Part shown: in pieces, positions 45,670 through 55,128 of the stretch | Position numbering within the stretch: the stretch's first letter is position 1 | Layout: each line of letters begins with the position of its first letter | NCBI RefSeq assembly: GCF_000420825.1 | Contig: NZ_ATVR01000005.1 | Coordinates: 1-64,000, forward strand | Direction: 5' to 3' | Length of the DNA: 64,000 nucleotides | From: Butyrivibrio sp. AE2015 | GTDB taxonomy: Bacteria > Bacillota > Clostridia > Lachnospirales > Lachnospiraceae | The notes under the pieces: model-generated | Databases searched by the model: none | Told to the model about the DNA's origin: nothing | The model's input: the letters and a program-made list of their open reading frames with translations, nothing else | Program-made: the position numbers and the translations under genes

Positions 45670-47538
45670 TTATTCTACTGTAACAGATTTAGCAAGATTT
45701 CTTGGCTTATCAACATCAAGTCCTCTTGCAACTGATACATAGTATCCTAAAAGCTGAAGCGGAACAACTTCAAGTGATCCAACAAAATGCTTATCCATCT
45801 TAGGAACATAAGTAACGAAATCTGCTGTATCTTCGATCTCATATCTTCCATATGGTGCAAGTCCCATAAGATAAGCGCCTCTGCTCTTACACTCTACCAT
45901 GTTGGAAATAGTCTTCTCATAGAGATTATCCTGACAAAGAAGGCCGATCACCAAAGTACCATTCTCAATAAGACTGATAGTACCATGCTTAAGCTCACCT
46001 GCAGCGTAAGCCTCTGAATGGATGTAGGAGATTTCCTTCATCTTAAGGCTGCCCTCAAGTCCGATTGCATAGTCGATACCTCTTCCGATAAAGAAGATGT
46101 CTTTTGAGTTAGCAATCTTAGCTGCAAACCACTGAAGTCTTTCCTTGTCATCAAGAATCTTCTGAATGCATTCAGGTATTCTTGAAATTTCTGCAAGGTA
46201 TTTATCGTAAATATCTTTTTCGATTTTCCCACGTACAGCTGCAAATTCAAGCGCAAGTAAGTATGTAACAACAAGCTGACAGCTATATGCCTTAGTAGTA
46301 GCAACTGAAATTTCAGGACCTGCTACAGTATAAATTACATAATCAGCTTCTCTTGCAATTGAAGAACCTACTACATTAACAATAGCAAGTGTCTTAACGC
46401 CTCTTTCCTTAGCCTCACGAAGAGCAGCTAAAGTATCTGCTGTCTCACCAGACTGTGAGATAACCACAACAAGATGATCATCTGTAAGAAGTGGTCCTCT
46501 GTATCTAAACTCTGATGCAAGCTCAACTCTTACAGGTATTCCTGCAATATCTTCTATTACATACTGGGCTGCCATTCCAACGTGCCATGCACTTCCGCAT
46601 GCAACAATCGTGATCGCTGATATGGATTTAATTGTCTCTTCATCCATTTCAAACTTGGAAAGATCAACTTTTCCATTAGTTATAAGTGAATTGATTGTAT
46701 TCTTTATTGCTGTTGGCTGCTCATGGATCTCCTTCATCATGAAGTGCTCAAAGCCGCCTCTCTCAGCAGCCTCAGCTGAAAACTTGATCTCAACAAGCTC
46801 TTTTTCAATAAGATCGCCGTTTAAGTCATAGAACTCAGCCTTACCAGGAAGGAGTCTTGCCATCTCATTGTTGCCAATATAGTAAACATTCTTTGTGTGA
46901 TTAAGGATAGCAGGAACATCTGATGCAACAAATGTTTCATCACCTGCGATTCCGATGATCATTGGGCTGTCTTTTCTGGCAACATAAATCTCATCAGGAT
47001 AATCAGCAAACATTACTTCCAGAGCGTATGAACCACGAACTCTCACCATAGTCTTAGCAAGGGCATCGATAGGTCCAACTTTATACTTCTTGTAGTAATA
47101 GTCAACGAGCTTGATAGCAACCTCTGTATCTGTGTCACTATAAAACTCATAACCATTCTTTAAGAGCTTTTCTTTTAATTCCTGATAGTTTTCGATGATA
47201 CCGTTGTGAACACCTACAACTTCAGATTCTACTGTTCCGGAAGCAGATCCGGTGCAGTTGCCTGATACATGAGGATGCGCATTGATCTGTGAAGGACCAC
47301 CATGTGTTGCCCATCTTGTGTGACCGATACCACAACATCCAACAACGCTCATTCCGTTATCAGTCTTCTCTTCGAGATTCTTAAGTCTTCCGACTGCCTT
47401 AACAACCTCTGCCTTATTATTACCATCACGAACAGCGATTCCTGCTGAGTCGTAACCTCTATACTCCAGTTTTGAAAGGCCTTCAAGCAGTATAGGTGCT
47501 GCCTGATGCTTTCCGATAAATCCTACTATTCCGCACAT
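45670..47538 (-). CDS. glmS: Glutamine-fructose-6-phosphate aminotransferase (isomerizing)
   Basis: GlmS makes glucosamine-6-phosphate, the first committed precursor of murein amino sugars. It has the N-terminal nucleophile Cys2 (MCGIVGFIG), glutamine amidotransferase motif GIGHTRWATHG, and two SIS sugar-isomerase domains with ACGSAWHVG and ISQSGETADT. The ending KPRNLAKSVTVE is conserved. At 622 residues it is slightly longer than the usual ~609. Only about 66 bp separates it from the upstream HAD gene, so there is no room for a glmS ribozyme. Confidence 0.97.
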   Translation of the reverse strand: MCGIVGFIGKHQAAPILLEGLSKLEYRGYDSAGIAVRDGNNKAEVVKAVGRLKNLEEKTDNGMSVVGCCGIGHTRWATHGGPSQINAHPHVSGNCTGSASGTVESEVVGVHNGIIENYQELKEKLLKNGYEFYSDTDTEVAIKLVDYYYKKYKVGPIDALAKTMVRVRGSYALEVMFADYPDEIYVARKDSPMIIGIAGDETFVASDVPAILNHTKNVYYIGNNEMARLLPGKAEFYDLNGDLIEKELVEIKFSAEAAERGGFEHFMMKEIHEQPTAIKNTINSLITNGKVDLSKFEMDEETIKSISAITIVACGSAWHVGMAAQYVIEDIAGIPVRVELASEFRYRGPLLTDDHLVVVISQSGETADTLAALREAKERGVKTLAIVNVVGSSIAREADYVIYTVAGPEISVATTKAYSCQLVVTYLLALEFAAVRGKIEKDIYDKYLAEISRIPECIQKILDDKERLQWFAAKIANSKDIFFIGRGIDYAIGLEGSLKMKEISYIHSEAYAAGELKHGTISLIENGTLVIGLLCQDNLYEKTISNMVECKSRGAYLMGLAPYGRYEIEDTADFVTYVPKMDKHFVGSLEVVPLQLLGYYVSVARGLDVDKPRNLAKSVTVE

Positions 47539-47604
47539 ACTTTTTTCCCTTTCTTATGAGGATATCTTTAACATAATAAACGAAATGTTTTAAAATAGCA
47601 AATT

Positions 47605-48387
47605 TTAGATAATTTCAAAATGTTTCATAGCGTGATAAATACCATCTTCATCAAGGGGCAAAGTGATATAGTCCGCATAATCAGACAGGTCATGATATGT
47701 GCCTCCCATTGCCACGCCTGTTCCCGCTGCGATAAGCATTTCTTTATCGTTTATGCTGTCGCCAAAAGAAAAGGTATTTTTAATATCCTCTCCCAAAAGC
47801 TCACAGACTTTCTTAATTCCTGTCCCTTTGTCAAACCCTCTTGGAACCATCTCAACTACAGTATCGCTGTGAATAATATAACTGTAGAGATCAAGCAGCT
47901 CTTTGTAGCAGGCATTTCTTTCCTCTTTAGAAACATCTGTTGCACATGAGAGCTTATTCATTTCCCACTTGCCCCAGTTTTCTTTGATTCCCCTTAAGTG
48001 ACTGCCCATCTCCTGCATGACCTTTTCGCCATACATATCGCCGTCAAAATCAGACCTGTCCATATACAGGTATTTGGGACCTTCCAAAATAGGGCGAAAT
48101 CCATATTTTCTGACAGTTTCTACTGTTCTTATTGCATCATCCTTCGGAATTATCCTGTTAAAAATAACTTCACCATTATATTCAATCATGGTCCCGCAGG
48201 CAGAAACTATTCCGTCAAATCCTATAGATAAGAGTTCTTTGTTAGTAACAAATCCCCTTGCTCTTCCGGTATTTATAAAGCACTTGTGGCCATTCTCCCT
48301 GGCTGTTTTAATTGCAAGCCTTGTCTTTTCCCTTATGTTGTTGTTGTAATCCCACAAAGTGCCGTCAATGTCAAAAAATAAAACCAT
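47605..48387 (-). CDS. HAD-superfamily (Cof-type) phosphatase
   Basis: The 260-residue protein has the HAD nucleophile motif FFDIDGTLWD (Asp6, Asp8), a Cof/IIB-type cap domain, and a C-terminal SFGDSINDKEMLIAAGTGVAMGG motif that binds magnesium. Substrates of this family are sugar phosphates or cofactors. It follows cbiB by 25 bp at the end of the cobalamin cluster, with an AGGAG site. The usual CobC-type alpha-ribazole phosphatase is absent from the cluster, so a role there is conceivable but unproven. Confidence 0.88.
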   Translation of the reverse strand: MVLFFDIDGTLWDYNNNIREKTRLAIKTARENGHKCFINTGRARGFVTNKELLSIGFDGIVSACGTMIEYNGEVIFNRIIPKDDAIRTVETVRKYGFRPILEGPKYLYMDRSDFDGDMYGEKVMQEMGSHLRGIKENWGKWEMNKLSCATDVSKEERNACYKELLDLYSYIIHSDTVVEMVPRGFDKGTGIKKVCELLGEDIKNTFSFGDSINDKEMLIAAGTGVAMGGTYHDLSDYADYITLPLDEDGIYHAMKHFEII

Positions 48388-48412
48388 ACTAATAAAAAAC
48401 TCCTGTCAAAAA

Positions 48413-49387
48413 TCATCTGATACCAAGATAGATAAAAAGACAAACAAGCGCAAACAGCGCTTCTGTGGCATGCATTAAACTGATACTTCTCAAAACATCT
48501 TCTTTATCTATCAGCTTTATATCATCACCGATAAAAGGTTTGTCCTTAATCTTGCCAAAATATGAAGCAGGACCTGCAAGTCTAAGACCAAGGGCTCCTG
48601 CGCACACACTCTCACACTGGGCTGAATTGGGACTCTCATGATTATACCTGTCCCTGCGCCATATCCTGAAAGCTCCAAAAGGATCATAGCCAAGTATAAG
48701 AGCCGAAAAGATCATATATATAGCACTTATTCTAGCCGGAATGAAAGCAAGAATATCATCCAGCCTTGCTGCTACAGTGCCAAAATACCTGTATTTATCA
48801 TTTTTATAGCCGATCATTGAATCCATTGTACTAACTGCCTTATAAAGAAAAGCAAGCACCGGTCCGCCGATGATAAGATAAAACATCGGACATATTACTC
48901 CGTCGTTGGTGTTCTCAGAAACAGTTTCAACTGTCGCACGAAGTATCCCTGCTTCGTCAAGGCTCTGTGTATCTCTCCCAACGATCATTGAAAGAGCTTT
49001 TCTTGCACTCTCAATATCTTTTGGAAGTCCGGCAAGAGGCCTGTAAACATCCATCGCTGCATCCCTTAAGCTTTTTCCGGCAATTGCAAAAGATGACAGC
49101 ACACTCATTATCAAAACTCCAAACACACGGCCTATTTTAAATGAAATATACGCAATAAGTCCTGTGACACCTCCGGTAATTGCAAGAACTATTATTACTA
49201 AAAGTGCTCCTTTTGCTCTTTTTTTCTCATTGGAATCATCTTCTTTAAGCAATCTCTTTTCCAAACATGATATAAGAGCACCGATTGCCTGCACAGGATG
49301 ATAAAGCCAATTTGGATCGCCGAAACACATATCAAGCGTAATTCCAATCAAAAAAGAAACCAAAAAATCCCTGTAAAATAAAGCCAC
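48413..49387 (-). CDS. cbiB: Adenosylcobinamide-phosphate synthase
   Basis: CbiB (called CobD in some species) attaches aminopropanol phosphate to adenosylcobyric acid. The 324-residue membrane protein has about four to five spans; DMCFGDPNWLYHPVQAIG at the start and ETVSENTNDGVICPMFYLIIG are signatures, as is FGTVAARLDDILAFIPAR. A GTG start has GAGGAG at 6 nt spacing. It lies 50 bp after cobS, within the minus-strand cobalamin cluster. Confidence 0.94.
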   Translation of the reverse strand: MALFYRDFLVSFLIGITLDMCFGDPNWLYHPVQAIGALISCLEKRLLKEDDSNEKKRAKGALLVIIVLAITGGVTGLIAYISFKIGRVFGVLIMSVLSSFAIAGKSLRDAAMDVYRPLAGLPKDIESARKALSMIVGRDTQSLDEAGILRATVETVSENTNDGVICPMFYLIIGGPVLAFLYKAVSTMDSMIGYKNDKYRYFGTVAARLDDILAFIPARISAIYMIFSALILGYDPFGAFRIWRRDRYNHESPNSAQCESVCAGALGLRLAGPASYFGKIKDKPFIGDDIKLIDKEDVLRSISLMHATEALFALVCLFIYLGIR

Positions 49388-49437
49388 TACAAACTCCTCA
49401 ACGTATCAAGAAAGCCCCCGTTAACACAACAAATCCC

Positions 49438-50217
49438 CTACATCAAAAGCCAGATCATATATACAAAAGAGGAAATCAATTCACAAATGCAGACAAAATA
49501 GCCCGCAATGTCTCCTGTTATTCCTCCGAATTTGTCATTTGCCATACGATGATAATATACAAAAACTAATAATGAAGCAATAGTTTCCAACACTCCGGCA
49601 ATTTTTCCAAAATAAATCATAAATAAAGAGCAAATTATAGCCTCAACGATAAGCAGAACTCTGCACCACTCCTTTTGAGCCCCTTCTGCAAAAGTGTACA
49701 AAGTTCCATTACTTTTAGCACATTTAAAGCTAACCACTGCTATTCCGGAAAGGATACGGGAATAGAAAAATATAAGTGCCCATGCAAAAAACATATCAGA
49801 ACCTGTATGAGCACTTATAATTGTCAGTGCCGTAGCAAAGAAAATACAGCCGTATAAAAGAAGTCTTATCACAGCAAAAGCCCCAATATGAGGGTCTTTT
49901 AGAATCTCTAGCCTCTTTTCCATGTCCCTGTATGAACTTAGCGCATCACTGGTGTCCATATATCCGTCTAAATGTATCCCTCCGGATACTATAACCGGAA
50001 CTGCCAAAATAAAAAGCGTTTTGGCAACATCCGGAACAGACGCCAAATAACCTGTAAAGAGATAACTCAGCAAGGACATGGCAAAAGAAATAACAAGACC
50101 AACTAATGGAAAAAAGCAGATGCTATATCTCATGTTTTCTTTCTTCCACTCAAATACTGGCATAGGTATCCGTGAGTACATGGAAAAAGCAATTGCAATA
50201 GATTTTAAGACATTCAT
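49438..50217 (-). CDS. cobS: Adenosylcobinamide-GDP ribazoletransferase (cobalamin synthase)
   Basis: CobS joins adenosylcobinamide-GDP with alpha-ribazole (phosphate) at the membrane to complete cobalamin. The 259-residue protein has about six spans and the conserved GGIHLDGYMDTSDAL and KDPHIGAFAV segments with metal-binding aspartates. A longer frame begins at 50238, but GAGG lies 9 nt before the ATG at 50217, which overlaps the cobU stop codon (ATGA) and implies translational coupling. Confidence 0.94.
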   Translation of the reverse strand: MNVLKSIAIAFSMYSRIPMPVFEWKKENMRYSICFFPLVGLVISFAMSLLSYLFTGYLASVPDVAKTLFILAVPVIVSGGIHLDGYMDTSDALSSYRDMEKRLEILKDPHIGAFAVIRLLLYGCIFFATALTIISAHTGSDMFFAWALIFFYSRILSGIAVVSFKCAKSNGTLYTFAEGAQKEWCRVLLIVEAIICSLFMIYFGKIAGVLETIASLLVFVYYHRMANDKFGGITGDIAGYFVCICELISSFVYMIWLLM

Positions 50218-51140
50218 AGCTTTATTCCTCTTTTGCAAAAAACTCTGTAAACATCTGAATGTGCAGCGATCTTCTGCATGAATCTTCCCGCTTCTTCGCG
50301 ATAGCGCCTTATCAGCTCATCCATGGGCACTACACCGCAAAAGATGTCGTCTATTATAATAACAGAATTTTCAGGAAAACTGTTAACAGGTTCTTTCTCA
50401 TTCTTTATACAGGCATAGACATACCTTTCAATATGCTCATAGCACCTGTATCCCAATGGAATCTCGGCATCATCTTCCTCAAAGGTATATATTTCTTCCG
50501 GTAAAATACCAAAATTCTCGATCACATAATCTCTTTTTCCCTGAAAAGCACCACCTAAAACAAGAACATTTCTATTTTTTGTTTTGGTCTCTATAACTGA
50601 TCTTCCTTTTATAAGCATCTCTTTTCCTGCAGCGATCTCAATAGCTTTATCAGACAGGCCGCAAAGCCTTTCTTCCAAAAATGCAAGTCCATTTCTATAC
50701 AGCTGCGTATATTCATCATACATAGCAGCGTCGCTTTGAATATAGTCACTAACTATAACAAGATTTAAAACTCTGTCATTCAAAGCTTCGATATCCTTTA
50801 GTACCTTCCCGGCAGCTTCTTTAAAAATAACAAACCTGCCATCATCTGAAGTTTTGAACATTTCATTGGACAAAAGAGCTGTGAGACTATCCAAAAGAAC
50901 TGTCGCATTTTCAGGGATCTTTTCTATTACAGCATCAATATTCCTACCTTTTTCTATTGTAAAAAAAGGCATATCTTTCCTGCTGTCTATATGCTTTTTT
51001 ATACGCTCTTTGTCCTCATTGTCAGAGGCGATCATGGTCGCAAGGTAGTAGAGGTTTTCACCTTTTGAAAGTTCAAAGGCTATAGTTTCAGCTTTTGAAG
51101 ACTTACCATTTTTGCAGCCACCTGTAATTAGTACAAGCAC
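50214..51140 (-). CDS. cobU: CobU, adenosylcobinamide kinase/guanylyltransferase with a second CobU-like half
   Basis: CobU phosphorylates adenosylcobinamide and forms its GDP ester. Typical CobU is ~180 residues; this is 308. The N-terminal half keeps P-loop GGCKNGKSSKAE (7-18) and the guanylylated histidine context RIKKHIDSRK (His50), but its end has lost the NEVG-GIVPEN...RR-R motif (it reads SDYIQSDAAM). The C-terminal half (about 190-308) has a degraded P-loop (GGAFQGKRDY, 196-205) yet keeps CGVVPMDELIRRYREEAGR. The two halves therefore look complementary. It starts with GTG and sits between cobT and cobS. Confidence 0.88.
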   Translation of the reverse strand: MLVLITGGCKNGKSSKAETIAFELSKGENLYYLATMIASDNEDKERIKKHIDSRKDMPFFTIEKGRNIDAVIEKIPENATVLLDSLTALLSNEMFKTSDDGRFVIFKEAAGKVLKDIEALNDRVLNLVIVSDYIQSDAAMYDEYTQLYRNGLAFLEERLCGLSDKAIEIAAGKEMLIKGRSVIETKTKNRNVLVLGGAFQGKRDYVIENFGILPEEIYTFEEDDAEIPLGYRCYEHIERYVYACIKNEKEPVNSFPENSVIIIDDIFCGVVPMDELIRRYREEAGRFMQKIAAHSDVYRVFCKRGIKL

Positions 51141-51142
51141 TC

Positions 51143-52249
51143 TTATTTCTCCTGTTTTCTTATTTCTTCCAGATAATCATCACATATGCCGCCGCTTTTA
51201 AATGTTCCCATATTGCAGACAAAAGCACAGGCGGCCTCCATTATCTGAAACGCCACAACACAGCCGCTTCCTTCTCCAAGGCCCATATCAAGATTAAACC
51301 AGGGCTTAAGATCAAGAAGCGAGATTGCAATTTTGTAGCCCTTTTCTTTCGACTCATGAGATGGAAAAAGATATCCCGAAACCTTTTCGTTTAATCTGCT
51401 GGCACAAAGAGCCGCAACCACTGATATGTAACCATCTATCACAACAGGGATCCTGTTTTTAGCGGCGCCTAAAAAGACTCCGCACATAGCTGCTATATCA
51501 AGGCCTCCAAGCTCAGAAAGTATATCAATTATATCTCCATTATCTGAGCTGCTATTTAAAAACCTCTTTACAGCTCTTTCAACAACGCTTATCTTTTTCT
51601 GAAAGGCCTCATCTGTAAGGCCACCTCCTCTTCCAACCAAATCTCCGGGCAAAGCCCCTGAAATGGCAGCTAAAACCGCAGCACTTGTTGTGGTGTTTCC
51701 AATCCCCATCTCTCCAACACCCAAAATATCTACATAATCCAAAGCAGCCCTGTCTGCGCTTTCCATTCCTACAAGGATTGCTCTTATAACCTCTTCTCTT
51801 GTAAGAGCAGGCTCTATAGCAATGTTCCCGGTGCCTTTCCTTATTCTCTTGTTAAGGACCTCTTCGCAGTTATAATCTGTTGCGATCCCAACATCAACGA
51901 TTTCAGTCTCAACCCCAAAATGCTTAGCCATTGAAGACATACCGGTAATGCCTTTTGTCATATTAACAGCCTGACTTGCCGTTACAGAAACAGGAGCTGA
52001 AGAAACACCCTCACAGGTTACGCCATTATCTGCACACAGCACGATTATGCGCTTTTTCTTAAGTGTATTTTTAACCTTCCCTGTGATACCAGCCAGTGAA
52101 ATTGCTATCTTTTCAAGCTTTCCAAGGCTTTTTGGAGGTTTGATAAGGCTGTCGATATATTCTGAAGCTTCGCGCATTTTTTCAGAATCTACGCTATCTA
52201 TATCTTTAATTTTTTCCTTAAGTTCTAATTCAAAATTCAATGTCTGCAC
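51143..52249 (-). CDS. cobT: Nicotinate-nucleotide-dimethylbenzimidazole phosphoribosyltransferase
   Basis: CobT activates the lower-ligand base (such as dimethylbenzimidazole) to alpha-ribazole phosphate using nicotinate mononucleotide. The 368-residue length fits. MGIGNTTTSAAVLAAISG and NLDMGLGEGSGCVVAF, with the catalytic glutamate, are signatures. It probably starts at GTG 52249, 1 bp past the stop of the aminotransferase-like gene. Substrate range for lower ligands cannot be told from sequence. Confidence 0.95.
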   Translation of the reverse strand: MQTLNFELELKEKIKDIDSVDSEKMREASEYIDSLIKPPKSLGKLEKIAISLAGITGKVKNTLKKKRIIVLCADNGVTCEGVSSAPVSVTASQAVNMTKGITGMSSMAKHFGVETEIVDVGIATDYNCEEVLNKRIRKGTGNIAIEPALTREEVIRAILVGMESADRAALDYVDILGVGEMGIGNTTTSAAVLAAISGALPGDLVGRGGGLTDEAFQKKISVVERAVKRFLNSSSDNGDIIDILSELGGLDIAAMCGVFLGAAKNRIPVVIDGYISVVAALCASRLNEKVSGYLFPSHESKEKGYKIAISLLDLKPWFNLDMGLGEGSGCVVAFQIMEAACAFVCNMGTFKSGGICDDYLEEIRKQEK

Positions 52250-52250
52250 C

Positions 52251-53318
52251 TCAGATAAGTTTCTCTATAACCTCTATGAGCTTTTTGTTGTCTTCATGTC
52301 CTCTTATGGCTATTCTATAGTATTCATCTGTAAGTCCCGGGAAATTGGAGCTTTTCCGAAGATATATCCCCTTACTCAAAAGCTTCTCATAAAAACCATC
52401 TTTTGCATTCACCTTTATCAAAAGGAAATTTACATCTGAAGGAAATACTCTGATTCCAAGCCTTTCAAGTTCTCTTTTCAGGTATTCTCTTTCATTTTTA
52501 ATATCCAAAAGACACTTTTTTATATCAAGATCACGATCTAACAGCTTTGCACCGGCAACCTGAGCCAGCCCCGAAATACTCCATTCAGGCTGCATAAGCC
52601 TCATCTTTTCTACGACCTTTTCATCACTACATATGCCATATCCAAGTCTGATCCCCGGTATAGAATAAATCTTGGTAAAAGACCTGATGATAAAAAGATT
52701 CTTATGATCATCTATGAAACATATGAGGCTCTTATCCCTTTTGTCATCAGTAAAATCAATAAAAGACTCATCAACCACAAGAAAAGCCCCATATTTTTTG
52801 CAAATATCAAGCACATCCTTCAAGGTATCTTTTTTAATTACTCTTCCTGTCGGATTATTGGGATTACAGATATAAACAGCACTGTTTTCCTGGCCTTCGT
52901 AATCTTTTACAAATCTCTCTATTTCTTTTAACCGGCTTTCACCAAATAAAAAGTCATCCTTCTCATCAAGAAAAAGGTAGCTTACGCTAGCGCCTTTCGC
53001 CCAAAGAGCTCTCTCATATCCGGAAAAAGTAGGCTCTATAATAAGTGCATTTTTTATATCAAGGCAATAAGGCAAAAGCGTTATGATCTGAGATGCACCA
53101 TTTCCAATAACTATATAGTCTGCTGAAATATCATTTTTATCAGCTACTTTAAGAACAAGGTCATTACTCTCCCTGTCAGGATACAAACAAGTAGCCTTTT
53201 GAATCTCCTCTTTCGTAAACTCAAGTTCATCTGCAAAAAAGTTGGTATTAACGCTAAAATCAATCAGCGAATCACTCTTAATTTCACCGCCATGATAATA
53301 ATCTTTGTTTTCTTCCAT
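52251..53318 (-). CDS. cobD: Threonine-phosphate decarboxylase-like PLP enzyme (CobD)
   Basis: CobD makes (R)-1-amino-2-propanol phosphate, the linker added by CbiB. The 355-residue protein is a fold-type I PLP enzyme related to histidinol-phosphate aminotransferase: CNPNNPTG, VDESFIDF and the PLP-lysine segment SFTKIYSIPGIRLGY are present. Its place between btuD and cobT favours CobD over HisC. It starts 9 bp after btuD. Confidence 0.9.
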   Translation of the reverse strand: MEENKDYYHGGEIKSDSLIDFSVNTNFFADELEFTKEEIQKATCLYPDRESNDLVLKVADKNDISADYIVIGNGASQIITLLPYCLDIKNALIIEPTFSGYERALWAKGASVSYLFLDEKDDFLFGESRLKEIERFVKDYEGQENSAVYICNPNNPTGRVIKKDTLKDVLDICKKYGAFLVVDESFIDFTDDKRDKSLICFIDDHKNLFIIRSFTKIYSIPGIRLGYGICSDEKVVEKMRLMQPEWSISGLAQVAGAKLLDRDLDIKKCLLDIKNEREYLKRELERLGIRVFPSDVNFLLIKVNAKDGFYEKLLSKGIYLRKSSNFPGLTDEYYRIAIRGHEDNKKLIEVIEKLI

Positions 53319-53327
53319 AAATAAACC

Positions 53328-54101
53328 TTATATCCAATGTGAATACTGCTTTTTCATATACTGCTTTACATCAATATCAAAAGCCTCGACTAGGTACTTG
53401 CTTTCTATAAGCTCCTCTTTACTTCCGTCAGCAAGAATTTTTCCATTTTTAAGCAAAATAAGCTTATCTGAGGCTTCCAACGCAATATTGATGTCATGAA
53501 AAACACCTATGAGTGTATGTTTTTTGCTCTCTTTTTTCCAATCAGAAAGGTAACTTAGAAATTCAGACTGATATTTAAGATCCAAATGATTGGTGGGCTC
53601 ATCCAAAATGATAATATCAGTATCCTGAGCCATGGTCCTGGCCAGAAACACTCTTTGGAGCTGACCTCCGGATAACTGGCTTATCTGCCTGTCTCTAATA
53701 TCTTCAAGGCCATATTCTCTAAGGCTTTTATATACAATCTCTTTGTCACGGCTATTGGCAATTCCAAAAACATTGTTGGAATATAGATACCTTCCAAGCA
53801 TGACCGTTTCTTCGACAGTATATGAAAAATAGATGTCAGAAAACTGCATCATTACAGAAATCTTTTTTGCTATATCTTTTCTCTTAAGATTTCTTACTTC
53901 TTTATTGCCAAGAAGGATGCTTCCGTCATATGAGAGCATGCCTGCAAGAGTCTTGATAAGCGTAGTTTTACCGCATCCATTTGCACCCAAAACAGCAATA
54001 CTTTCCCCTTCATTTACACCAAAAGAGATATCCTTTATAACCGGGTTATCACCAGGTCTTTTTCCATATCCGCAGATCAGATTCTTACACTCAAGCAGCA
54101 T
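53328..54101 (-). CDS. btuD: Vitamin B12/iron-chelate ABC transporter ATP-binding protein
   Basis: The 257-residue ATPase belongs to the FecE/BtuD family. Walker A GANGCGKTT (about 39-47), signature LSGGQLQRVFLART, Walker B IIILDEPTNHLDL and the switch histidine in GVFHDIN are intact. It lies 3 bp after the permease gene and before cobalamin synthesis genes. The context favours corrinoid over siderophore uptake. Confidence 0.92.
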   Translation of the reverse strand: MLLECKNLICGYGKRPGDNPVIKDISFGVNEGESIAVLGANGCGKTTLIKTLAGMLSYDGSILLGNKEVRNLKRKDIAKKISVMMQFSDIYFSYTVEETVMLGRYLYSNNVFGIANSRDKEIVYKSLREYGLEDIRDRQISQLSGGQLQRVFLARTMAQDTDIIILDEPTNHLDLKYQSEFLSYLSDWKKESKKHTLIGVFHDINIALEASDKLILLKNGKILADGSKEELIESKYLVEAFDIDVKQYMKKQYSHWI

Positions 54102-54104
54102 TTA

Positions 54105-55127
54105 TTATCTCTTACCTCTAAAATATATATATGCAAAAAACGGTGCTCCAACCAGTGCTGTAATAGCCCCAACGGGTATCTCCTGCGGAGCAAGTACAGT
54201 TCTCGACAACATATCTGCAAAAGCCATAAAGGCCCCGCCCATTACAAAGGACATAGGAATCACATATTTATGTTTTGAACCAAATAAACGTCTTACGATA
54301 TGAGGAATTGTGAGATCAACAAAGCCAATGATACCTGAAAAGCAAACAGCTGCTCCTGTCAAAAACGTTGAAACAGCCAAAAGAAAAACTTTTACTTTCT
54401 TTGTCTCAACTCCGATGCTCATGGCCTCTTCCTCTCCAAAGGTCATAATATCAAGTTCCCTGACAAAGAGACATATTATAAGTGTTCCCAGCACTGCACA
54501 CACGCTCAAAACAGCCACATGTATCCATCTTCTTCCGGAAAATGAACCCATCTGCCATAAAATAAGTCTCTGCATGTGTTCACTGTTCAAAGCACTTATA
54601 AGAGTCAAAATAGCATTTACAAAAAGAGAAAAGACCATTCCGAACAGAATGATCGTATGATTGCTCATGTTATGATCCAGCCTTCCGGACACAGCAATAA
54701 CAAAAAACACTGTAAAAAGTCCTGCCAAAAAGCCTGCAGCAGGTAGCAGAAAAAAGCCAAGTAATGAACTTGTTATTCCGGAAGTAATAACGATTGCAGC
54801 TCCTAAAGATGCACCGGCAGAAACGCCAAGAGTATAGGATGAGGCAAGGGGGTTTTGCAAAAGAGACTGGATCACTGCCCCGCTTACCGAAAGAGCTGCA
54901 CCAACAAAAAAAGCGGTCAAGGCTCTGGGTATCCTTATATCCCAGAGTATTGAGATATAAGAACCCTCAATACTCTTAGTCAAAGGCAGGTTAAAGAGCT
55001 TGTTTAACAGTACTGATACTATATCTGACGCTGGGATATATACACTGCCCAGCCCTATACTAAGGATCAGCACTAATATCGATATCAATACTAAAATTAC
55101 TATCTTAAGCTCTTTTTCTTTTTTCAT
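54105..55127 (-). CDS. btuC: Vitamin B12/iron-chelate ABC transporter permease
   Basis: The 340-residue FecCD/BtuC-family permease has about nine to ten membrane spans; SGAVIQSLLQNPLASSYTLG and IGFVDLTIPHIVRRLFGS are signature segments. A longer frame could open with TTG at 55175 inside btuF, but the ATG at 55127 begins 1 bp after the btuF stop, so coupled translation is likely. It forms the membrane part of the corrinoid importer with the flanking genes. Confidence 0.92.
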   Translation of the reverse strand: MKKEKELKIVILVLISILVLILSIGLGSVYIPASDIVSVLLNKLFNLPLTKSIEGSYISILWDIRIPRALTAFFVGAALSVSGAVIQSLLQNPLASSYTLGVSAGASLGAAIVITSGITSSLLGFFLLPAAGFLAGLFTVFFVIAVSGRLDHNMSNHTIILFGMVFSLFVNAILTLISALNSEHMQRLILWQMGSFSGRRWIHVAVLSVCAVLGTLIICLFVRELDIMTFGEEEAMSIGVETKKVKVFLLAVSTFLTGAAVCFSGIIGFVDLTIPHIVRRLFGSKHKYVIPMSFVMGGAFMAFADMLSRTVLAPQEIPVGAITALVGAPFFAYIYFRGKR

Positions 55128-55128
55128 A

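Noticed and set aside
47539-47604. A glmS ribozyme upstream of glmS
   Set aside because: Only 66 bp lie between glmS and the HAD gene, too short for the ribozyme, and its core sequence is absent.
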